From Nitrospiraceae bacterium (lineage in GTDB: Bacteria > Nitrospirota > Nitrospiria > Nitrospirales > Nitrospiraceae): 7,301 nucleotides of DNA. The stretch is taken from positions 1 through 7,301 of the forward strand of contig JACVSD010000085.1 in NCBI GenBank assembly GCA_014534095.1. The letters run 5' to 3'. Positions within the stretch are counted from its first letter, which is position 1. Each line of letters opens with the position of its first letter. This document shows, piece by piece, positions 1 through 4,738 of the stretch. The translations under genes and the position numbers were made by a program. A model generated the notes under the pieces. It made no database searches. It saw only the letters and a program-made list of their open reading frames with translations, and was not told where the DNA came from.

Positions 1-6
1 CTTCAT
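1..6 (-). CDS. Start of a leftward gene truncated by the window edge (first two codons, Met-Lys)
   Basis: Only ATG AAG, read leftward from position 6, lies in the window, so the product cannot be identified. The call rests on the sequence just upstream. On the minus strand a TGAGGAGGTGA tract (23 to 13) is nearly a full complement of the 16S rRNA 3' end, and its GGAGG core is 9 bases from the ATG. Such extensive SD complementarity at correct spacing is unlikely by chance. The gene is divergent from mug, and its 5' leader would carry the hairpin at 36-53. The gene may be well translated, but that is inference. Confidence 0.55.
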
Positions 7-12
7 AATGAG

Positions 13-23
13 TCACCTCCTCA
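13..23 (-). promoter_or_regulatory. Strong Shine-Dalgarno sequence of the truncated leftward gene
   Basis: Read on the minus strand the site is TGAGGAGGTGA, an extended anti-SD complement, placed 9 bases (from GGAGG) before the ATG at 6-4. It is the strongest ribosome binding site in the window and is the reason for calling a gene at the left edge. Confidence 0.6.
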
Positions 24-207
24 GAGTTTAATTTCACGCCGTTCATTCGGCGTTGCCTCTTCATCCAGCAATCTTGGTGCCCGGCAAAGATTTTGAGGAC
101 TTCCCGGGAATTCAACGACTTGGATAAAAGCTTGGGGACCGTGAGCGAGCCGTATCGATCCTCCTGTGGCGAAATGGCGGACGCTTCACTAAACTGCCTC
201 AAAATCT
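24..207. promoter_or_regulatory. Divergent intergenic region between the leftward gene and mug
   Basis: This spacer should hold promoters for both divergent genes. A weak sigma-70-like candidate is visible on the minus strand: TTGAAT (115-110), a 17-base spacer, then AATCTT (92-87), with only a poor -10 match. The spacer contains a perfect 10-base palindrome, TTCCCGGGAA (101-110), which could be an operator but is also near chance expectation. No convincing mug promoter was found on the plus strand, and there is no clear SD before the mug ATG. Confidence 0.35.
36..53 (-). promoter_or_regulatory. Hairpin in the leader of the truncated leftward gene
   Basis: ACGCCG at 36-41 and CGGCGT at 48-53 form a perfect 6-bp, GC-rich stem around a 6-base loop (TTCATT). 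On the minus strand it would sit in the 5' leader about 12 bases before the SD tract and 29 bases before the ATG. An AT-rich linker (GAAATTAAAC) separates hairpin and SD. It could be an mRNA-stabilising or regulatory hairpin. No larger riboswitch-like fold was recognised. Confidence 0.35.
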
Positions 208-744
208 ATGAGCGCTCTGAAACCGACCCTCCATGACCATATCCGTCCCGGCGTCCAGATTCTGTTCGTCGGCATTAACCCAGGCATTCGGTCCGCGCGG
301 CTTGGACATCATTTTGCCGGTTACTCGAACCGGTTCTGGAAACTCCTGTATGACGCCAGATTGGTGTCTGAACCGCTCACGTATGAGGAAGATTGGCGTC
401 TGCCGGAGTGGCGCCTTGGCATGACCAATATCATCAGTCGTGCGAGCGCCGGCATTGAGGTCCTGCGTCCGGAAGAGTATCGCCGGGGAATGGCTGAACT
501 CGAAGCGAAGGTCCGACGGTATCAGCCGCGGTTCGTCGCCTTTCTGGGTGTTACAATCTTTCGGTTTCTGTTTCCCGACCAGGAAGCTCGCGTTCTTGCG
601 TTAACCTCCGTGCGGGTGGCAGATGCCCAGGTGTTTCTTCTGCCGAATCCGAGCGGCCGTAACGCGCACTATTCCTATGCCCGCATGCTGAACGCCTTCA
701 AGGCTCTCCGGCTGATCGTGTCACGTACAGTGCCGTCCGCATAG
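208..744 (+). CDS. mug: G/U mismatch-specific uracil-DNA glycosylase (Mug/TDG family)
   Basis: This enzyme excises uracil, and related lesions such as ethenocytosine, opposite guanine, starting base excision repair of deaminated cytosine. The 178-residue product matches the family's length (about 168 in E. coli). Motif 1, GINPG, is at residues 22-26; Asn24 corresponds to the catalytic Asn18 of E. coli Mug. NRFWK (41-45) and GMTNI (71-75) are family landmarks. Motif 2, NPSGRN at 147-152, corresponds to the DNA-intercalating NPSGL loop. An in-frame stop at 190-192 makes the ATG at 208 the first possible ATG. No good SD precedes it, so translation may be weak or leader-independent. It is divergent from the gene at the left edge and 333 bases before fabI, so it is probably its own unit. 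The family call is firm; in vivo substrate preference is inferred. Confidence 0.93.
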   Translation: MSALKPTLHDHIRPGVQILFVGINPGIRSARLGHHFAGYSNRFWKLLYDARLVSEPLTYEEDWRLPEWRLGMTNIISRASAGIEVLRPEEYRRGMAELEAKVRRYQPRFVAFLGVTIFRFLFPDQEARVLALTSVRVADAQVFLLPNPSGRNAHYSYARMLNAFKALRLIVSRTVPSA

Positions 745-1077
745 AATCAGTGTGGCTGATGGCGCCACCGAGTCGTGACACCGGCCAAGAAGCCGGCGCA
801 TGGCAATTGATGACAGGCTACGGGCATTGTCACTGGACGATGCGACCGACAACCTGTGGCTGCCGTCCGCCATCACTGATGAAGCCGCAGGAGTCGTTGC
901 TACCACGATCGGTCTGCCAGGCCCACGGGGACCGCTGGGACATCGCTCCTGGAACCATTCTTCGGATTCATGGTATCTTCAGCGCCCGACAGTCGTGGGC
1001 ATGATGCGGCGTGAGGACGTCGACCGTCTCCCGTGATTGCGGGCTGTGGCTGATCATCGACGAGGAGCAGAATATCC
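745..1077. other. 333-base spacer between mug and fabI with weak hairpins and a doubtful 78-codon frame
   Basis: Two short hairpins follow the mug stop: GTGGC (752-756) with GCCAC (764-768), and CCGGC (781-785) with GCCGG (792-796). Neither is followed by a T-run, so they are not classical intrinsic terminators. An open frame runs from ATG 800 to the stop at 1034-1036 (78 codons). It has no SD and no recognisable motif. By hand count about 63% of its codons end in G or C, so it could be a small orphan gene or chance. No convincing fabI promoter could be picked out, although it should lie here. The fabI SD (GAGGAG, 1062-1067) closes the region. Confidence 0.4.
1062..1067 (+). promoter_or_regulatory. 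fabI ribosome binding site
   Basis: GAGGAG lies 10 bases before the ATG at 1078 and supports that start over any other in-frame Met. Confidence 0.65.
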
Positions 1078-1857
1078 ATGTTACTCGAAGGCAAAAAGGG
1101 TCTGATTATCGGCGTAGCGAATAAGCACAGCATCGCCTGGGCGATTGCGCAATCGGCTTCAAATCAAGGTGCTCATCTGCTGTTCAATTATCAGAATGAA
1201 CGGCTACGAGAGAATGTTGAGGAACTGGTTGCGACGATGCCGGGTGCCAAGGCCTTTCCCTGTGACGTCGGCAATGACGAGGCTATTGGCACCTTGATCG
1301 CGCATGTTCAGAAGGAATTCGGACGCCTCGATTTCCTCGTTCATTCCGTCGCCTTTGCCCCTCGCGAAGAGCTGACCGGACGGTTCGTCAATACCACGCG
1401 CCAAGGGTTTGCCACCGCGCTCGACGTCAGTGCCTATTCGCTGGTGGCCTTGTCCAAAGCCGCTGTGCCGTTAATGACGGAGGGGGGATCTATTGTCACC
1501 CTCACCTACTTGGGTGCGGAACGTGTAGTGCAGCATTACAACGTCATGGGCGTGGCTAAGGCCGCCCTCGAAGCTTCAGTGCGCTATCTAGCCCACGACT
1601 TAGGACCGCAGGATATCCGCGTGAACGCCATCTCCGCCGGTCCCATCAAGACGTTGGCCGCCCGCGGCGTGTCGGGTATCAGTAAGATGGTGGATCACCA
1701 TAAAGAGTTTGCGCCACTCCGTCGGGCTACGGAGCAGGGGGAGGTCGGAGATACTGCCTTGTTTTTAGTGAGCCCGCTGGGCAGGGGCATCACCGGAGAA
1801 GTCATCTACGTTGACGGCGGGTATCATATTTTGGGGTCGCTGGCCTCCGCCGACTGA
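1078..1857 (+). CDS. fabI: Enoyl-[acyl-carrier-protein] reductase [NAD(P)H], FabI type
   Basis: FabI reduces trans-2-enoyl-ACP to acyl-ACP, the last step of each type II fatty-acid elongation cycle in the cytoplasm. The 259-residue product is full length for this short-chain dehydrogenase subfamily. The N-terminal nucleotide-binding segment includes GVANKHSIAWAIA (12-24), typical of FabI rather than FabG. HSVAFAP lies at 89-95. The active site follows the FabI pattern: Tyr144 in TYLGAER, then Tyr154 and Lys161 (Y-x6-K), equivalent to E. coli Tyr146, Tyr156 and Lys163. NAISAGPI (183-190) and the C-terminal YVDGGY (244-249) also match. Ala92 occupies the place of E. coli Gly93, a triclosan-contact position where Ala is also found in Staphylococcus FabI. 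A GAGGAG SD at 1062-1067, 10 bases before the ATG, supports the start. The gene stands alone and converges on arfB; NADH versus NADPH use cannot be read from the sequence. Confidence 0.97.
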   Translation: MLLEGKKGLIIGVANKHSIAWAIAQSASNQGAHLLFNYQNERLRENVEELVATMPGAKAFPCDVGNDEAIGTLIAHVQKEFGRLDFLVHSVAFAPREELTGRFVNTTRQGFATALDVSAYSLVALSKAAVPLMTEGGSIVTLTYLGAERVVQHYNVMGVAKAALEASVRYLAHDLGPQDIRVNAISAGPIKTLAARGVSGISKMVDHHKEFAPLRRATEQGEVGDTALFLVSPLGRGITGEVIYVDGGYHILGSLASAD

Positions 1858-1916
1858 CAACCTGTCCTGCCGTGTTGACCACCTGCAGTTCGTTACGGGG
1901 TCGAGAGCGGATTCCG
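1858..1916. other. Convergent spacer between fabI and arfB
   Basis: These 59 bases lie between the converging ends of fabI and arfB. A bidirectional terminator would be expected here, but no stem longer than 4-5 bp and no T-run is visible on either strand. Termination may be Rho-dependent or the transcripts may overlap. Confidence 0.4.
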
Positions 1917-2330
1917 TTACTCGTCTCGCCTGCTTCTGAGTGCTTTAAGCTGGCCGCGCTTCGTCTTGCTCGCCAATCGTCGCTGCTTCGATCCCTTCGT
2001 TGGCTTCGTCGGTCGGCGTGCTTTCTTGAGAACAGCGACGCTTTGGATCAACGAGCGTAGACGGTCCAGTGCCTCCTCGCGGTTCCGTTCCTGGGTCCGG
2101 TGCTGCTGAGCCTTGATCGTGATCACGCCCTCGCGCGAAATGCGATGGTCACGAAGCGTGAGGAGCGCGGCTTTGTAGAACGGAGGCAAGGTCGAGGCAC
2201 CGATATCAAATTGGAGATGCACCGCGGTCGCCACTTTGTTGACGTTCTGCCCGCCCGCGCCCTGCGCGCGCACCGCATGAATGTCGATTTCCGAGTCCGG
2301 GATGATCACGTGTGTGGAGATGTGTAGCAT
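1917..2330 (-). CDS. arfB: Alternative ribosome-rescue factor / peptidyl-tRNA hydrolase ArfB (YaeJ)
   Basis: ArfB hydrolyses peptidyl-tRNA on ribosomes stalled on truncated mRNA, a backup to tmRNA trans-translation. The 137-residue protein has the single-domain architecture and length of the family. The catalytic GGQ is at residues 26-28 within RAQGAGGQNVNKV, in a release-factor-like N-terminal domain. It lacks the codon-recognition domain of RF1/RF2. From about residue 102 to the end it is a Lys/Arg-rich tail (KKARRPTKPTKGSK and on), which in E. coli ArfB enters the empty mRNA channel. An in-frame stop at 2354-2352 makes the ATG at 2330 the first usable ATG. No clear SD precedes it. It converges on fabI, and upstream lies a 569-base stretch with no confident gene. 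The rescue role is inferred from the family; the motif evidence is strong. Confidence 0.95.
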   Translation of the reverse strand: MLHISTHVIIPDSEIDIHAVRAQGAGGQNVNKVATAVHLQFDIGASTLPPFYKAALLTLRDHRISREGVITIKAQQHRTQERNREEALDRLRSLIQSVAVLKKARRPTKPTKGSKQRRLASKTKRGQLKALRSRRDE

Positions 2331-2899
2331 CGTTGCTAACTGTGTGCTGTGTCACATCGATTTAGGCAATGATTGATTCTGCTGTAATTGAGCGCGTGAC
2401 ATCATAAGCACCGGGAAACCCAATATGATCATCCTCTCTGCGTAACCGATTGTACTGGGCCCTTGAGTACTTTCCGGTATAACCCTGGATCACTGAAATA
2501 TCATCTTCCGCTACAAGATTGATAGCAAGTTGCCATTGAATAAGAGTGGCCTTTCCAGTCATCGCATATCGCGAGGTGGCTCTAGGCCCAAGCGTTCTGC
2601 TATCGCACAAGGTCGCTACCCGTGATATGTGAGCGCACGAGACCTTCCTTGGCACGACCCTCAGCATGTGAGCCGCAAGGGACACCTCGCCTCCCCAGTC
2701 CCTCTTGCTTTGGACTCTATCTAAGTCCTCATCCCCATAGACGAGCGCCTTAACATGTAGACGCCACGTCGTGCTCGAATCTACGTCTAAAGCGGCCGTG
2801 CATCTTCAACCGTGCTTAAAGAACGAGTACGATTGATCGCGTTGTCTCCAAACCGGAAGAGTGGTGAGAATCTCGAAAGAAAGAAAGGGATCCCCGTAT
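2331..2899. other. 569-base stretch with no confident gene, lower GC than its surroundings
   Basis: This region lies upstream of arfB and downstream of the small gene at 2900-3124. Its longest frame is 2362-2685 on the minus strand, listed separately at low confidence. Hairpins include GGACT (2712-2716) with AGTCC (2724-2728), and TAGACG (2758-2763) with CGTCTA (2784-2789) around a 20-base loop. Three GAAA units lie at 2875-2886. The arfB promoter should be near 2340-2400, but no good -35/-10 pair was seen. The stretch could be a decayed gene, acquired DNA or an RNA locus; nothing visible decides between these. Confidence 0.45.
2362..2685 (-). CDS. Doubtful hypothetical protein, 107 residues, GTG start
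   Basis: This frame opens with GTG at 2685-2683 and ends at a TAA just before arfB. A GGGGAGG SD-like tract (2696-2690) lies 4 bases before the GTG, which is tighter than ideal. An alternative ATG at 2667 has no SD. No family was recognised. The C-terminal half (EDDISVIQGYTGKYSRAQY and on) looks more protein-like than the N-terminal half. There is no signal peptide or membrane segment. By hand count only about half of its codons end in G or C, against about three quarters in the neighbouring small gene. It is therefore either non-coding, decayed or recently acquired. Confidence 0.22.
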   Translation of the reverse strand: MSLAAHMLRVVPRKVSCAHISRVATLCDSRTLGPRATSRYAMTGKATLIQWQLAINLVAEDDISVIQGYTGKYSRAQYNRLRREDDHIGFPGAYDVTRSITAESIIA

Positions 2900-3124
2900 C
2901 TATTGTAACTCCGGCAGGCGATCAATGATGCGCAGTTTGACGTCGTCGCCCAGCTGAATCTGGACCATCTTCGTCGAAAGGCTCTCACGGATGTGATAGA
3001 CGTCCTGGGCGCTGAACTGGAGTTGGCCGCCGCAGCGCTCCACGAGATGATAGAGGAGCAGGGTCGTCAGGTACTGGACTTCATCATCATTGGCATGTTG
3101 GCTGAAATTCAGGATCTGAGGCAT
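2900..3124 (-). CDS. Small uncharacterised protein, 74 residues
   Basis: I do not recognise the family. The 74-residue protein is soluble and acidic to neutral, with no signal peptide. Residues 12-31 (from NDDEVQYLTTLLL) look like an amphipathic helix, followed by FSAQDVYHI and a basic/hydrophobic end (VKLRIIDRLPEL). By hand count about 73% of codons end in G or C, which supports real coding. The frame opens further upstream at 3193, but a TAGGA SD-like tract (3137-3133) lies 5 bases before ATG 3127 and 8 bases before ATG 3124. The latter gives the better spacing and was chosen. The gene follows the Tat-signal PLP enzyme on the same strand after 120 bases and may share its transcript. Any functional link is unproven. 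Confidence 0.62.
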   Translation of the reverse strand: MPQILNFSQHANDDEVQYLTTLLLYHLVERCGGQLQFSAQDVYHIRESLSTKMVQIQLGDDVKLRIIDRLPELQ

Positions 3125-3244
3125 CATGGTCGTCCTAGGCGCGTTGCGTTCGCTACTTATCGCCGAATCACCGCCTGCGAGACAATGCCCCAAAGGAAGG
3201 GGGTGCGGACGGCCAGCCGGACCGTGTCCGTTGATGGGGTTGCC
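3125..3244 (-). other. Spacer between the PLP enzyme and the small gene, with an imperfect hairpin
   Basis: CGGACGG (3206-3212) can pair with CC and GTCCG (3222-3230) with a two-base bulge. This gives an imperfect stem shortly after the stop of the PLP enzyme gene. No T-run follows on the minus strand, so it is at most a weak or Rho-assisted terminator or an mRNA processing or stability element. Confidence 0.25.
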
Positions 3245-4561
3245 TTACGGGCGCAGATCTCTAACGATCGCCAGCGTCTTGTCGATTTCTTCCGGCAGAT
3301 TGAGTAGCCCCGGTGCCAAGCGGGCATACTGGGTGGCATATGGTGTCACGCTTCCGACGACGCCACGTTGCCGGAGCCGTTCCGCCACCTGCTGAGGCTT
3401 GAGACCTGTCACCTCGAAACAGACAATGCCTGCAGACAGCTCCTGAGACATCGGGGTGTGCAGCGTCACCTGAGGGATCCGGGCCAACCCCTGCTTGAGT
3501 TGCTGATTCAATTCATATATCCGCTTCGTGACCCGTGTTTTGCCGATAGTCTGATGAAATCGAAACGCTTCATCCAGGGCCCACCGATGCTCAAAGGAAT
3601 GGAAGCCGCCGGGCGTCATATAGATCGACTGAGGCAGCTTTTGGGGCGGAGTCAGCCGCATCCAGATGTCGTAGGCCTCAGTGTGAAAGGTCGGAATAAT
3701 TGCCTGGGCGAGTGGCCATGCCTCTGGACTTCCCCAGACGAGGCCGGTCCCCCGTGGCCCGAACATCCATTTATGTGTGCCTGCAATGAAGAAGTCGCAG
3801 CCCAAGTCGCGCACGGTGAAATCCTCTACGCCGAGGCCATGGACGCCGTCTACACAGAAGATCACCTGATCTCGTTCATCCCGTGCCCGGTTGATGCGCG
3901 CGATTTCCTGCGCCATGTGCCGAATCGGCAGCTTCAGCCCCGTGCTGGAATGGACCCAGGTGACGGCCACGATTCGGGTCGTAGGCCGGATCTGTTTCAC
4001 GAGACCCTCGGTGAGCTGATCCCGCGAGGCAGCCTGCACCTGGTCATACAAGGCGACCTGCCGCACCTGTGCCCCGGTATGGGCTGCCCGAAGACGCAAG
4101 GACATGTCCGTGGAGTAATGATCGTGGGTCGTCGTGAGAATCTCCTGTCCGGCCTCCAGACGAAGCCCTCCGTACAGTAAGCCGAGGCCCATGGTAGTGC
4201 TGTCGGTCAAGGCAATATCCGTCGGCTGAGCTCCGAGATACTCGGCCGCAGCCTGTAGGACGAGAGCCTCCTGCTTTTGTTCGTGTTCCAGCCAATAACC
4301 AAGCGGATCCGCATCGAGGCCGACCCGGTGCCGTTCTATGGCTTCGCGGACAGGTTTGGGATGAGAAGCGAGGAAGAAGCCCGCTAGGTGAATCAGGTTC
4401 GGGGAGAGTGGAAACTGAGCGCGGACCGTTCGCCAGGGATCCGGTTCAGCGGGTGAGTCGATCGGTGCTCCAAGAGCCGGTATGGCGCCCTGGGAGAGCA
4501 CTGTTGCGCCCAAGGCCAGCCCTGTTCTGACAAGAAATCCTCGGCGGTTCACCCCTGCCAT
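3245..4561 (-). CDS. Class V aminotransferase-fold PLP-dependent enzyme with twin-arginine signal peptide
   Basis: This is a fold-type I PLP enzyme of the aminotransferase class V / isopenicillin N epimerase / cysteine desulfurase group, 438 residues from the chosen start. The N-terminus is a Tat-type signal: NRRGFLVRTG (5-14, twin Arg 6-7), a hydrophobic segment to about residue 31, and possible cleavage near ALGA. This implies export as a folded holoenzyme. Numbered from Met 4561, DSTTMGL (120-126) fits the cofactor phosphate-binding loop. Asp238 and His241 in CVDGVHG contact the pyridine ring. Lys264 in GTHKWMFGPRGTG is the Schiff-base lysine. All catalytic features look intact. An AGGAG SD (4572-4568) lies 6 bases before ATG 4561 but only 3 before ATG 4564, so the inner Met is preferred. 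It lies 174 bases downstream of gcvP on the same strand. PvdN, the Tat-exported pyoverdine enzyme, is a precedent for a periplasmic class V enzyme. The substrate here is unknown. Confidence 0.88.
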   Translation of the reverse strand: MAGVNRRGFLVRTGLALGATVLSQGAIPALGAPIDSPAEPDPWRTVRAQFPLSPNLIHLAGFFLASHPKPVREAIERHRVGLDADPLGYWLEHEQKQEALVLQAAAEYLGAQPTDIALTDSTTMGLGLLYGGLRLEAGQEILTTTHDHYSTDMSLRLRAAHTGAQVRQVALYDQVQAASRDQLTEGLVKQIRPTTRIVAVTWVHSSTGLKLPIRHMAQEIARINRARDERDQVIFCVDGVHGLGVEDFTVRDLGCDFFIAGTHKWMFGPRGTGLVWGSPEAWPLAQAIIPTFHTEAYDIWMRLTPPQKLPQSIYMTPGGFHSFEHRWALDEAFRFHQTIGKTRVTKRIYELNQQLKQGLARIPQVTLHTPMSQELSAGIVCFEVTGLKPQQVAERLRQRGVVGSVTPYATQYARLAPGLLNLPEEIDKTLAIVRDLRP

Positions 4562-4564
4562 CAT

Positions 4565-4738
4565 GCTCTCCTGATCCGCAAATCTTGTACGAACTTCACT
4601 TTACTGCGCAGAGGAGCCTGCGGCAAGGAGGCTGTATACAGGTACGCATGTGCGTTGTAGCGCTGAGGATTCCCATTTCAAGCCATGAGAGCAAAGCAGA
4701 GGTCAGGAGTGAGTCGATATGGCGGGCAGCCGACCCCC
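4565..4738 (-). promoter_or_regulatory. Spacer between gcvP and the PLP enzyme, with promoter candidate and palindromes
   Basis: On the minus strand TTGAAA (4681-4676), a 16-base spacer and TACAAC (4659-4654) resemble a sigma-70 promoter driving the PLP enzyme gene. Just after it lie ACGCA-TG-TGCGT (4644-4655), an inverted repeat overlapping the -10 element, and the perfect palindrome CTGTATACAG (4632-4641). Either could be an operator. A 5-bp hairpin, CGCAG (4607-4611) with CTGCG (4618-4622), lies in the presumed leader. No intrinsic terminator follows the gcvP stop, so read-through from gcvP is also possible. Confidence 0.35.
4568..4572 (-). promoter_or_regulatory. Ribosome binding site deciding between two adjacent ATG codons
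   Basis: AGGAG on the minus strand is 6 bases from ATG 4561 and 3 bases from ATG 4564, favouring the inner start of the class V PLP enzyme. Confidence 0.5.

Noticed and set aside
2100..2327. Plus-strand 75-codon frame opposite arfB
   Set aside because: It is antisense to the GGQ-containing ArfB coding sequence and has no motif of its own.
2758..2789. TAGACG/CGTCTA inverted repeat around CTCGAAT, resembling a tRNA T-arm
   Set aside because: The bases flanking CTCGAAT do not form a 5-bp T-stem, and no acceptor, D or anticodon arms could be assembled.
2875..2895. GGGATCCC palindrome next to a T-rich tract on the minus strand, resembling a terminator after the small gene
   Set aside because: The palindrome leaves too small a loop for a stable hairpin, and the tract is interrupted by C residues.
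3368..4180. Long plus-strand open frame (270 codons) opposite the PLP enzyme gene
   Set aside because: It is entirely antisense to an intact gene with clear PLP-enzyme motifs, shows no recognisable domain, and is explained by high GC and codon bias of the true strand.
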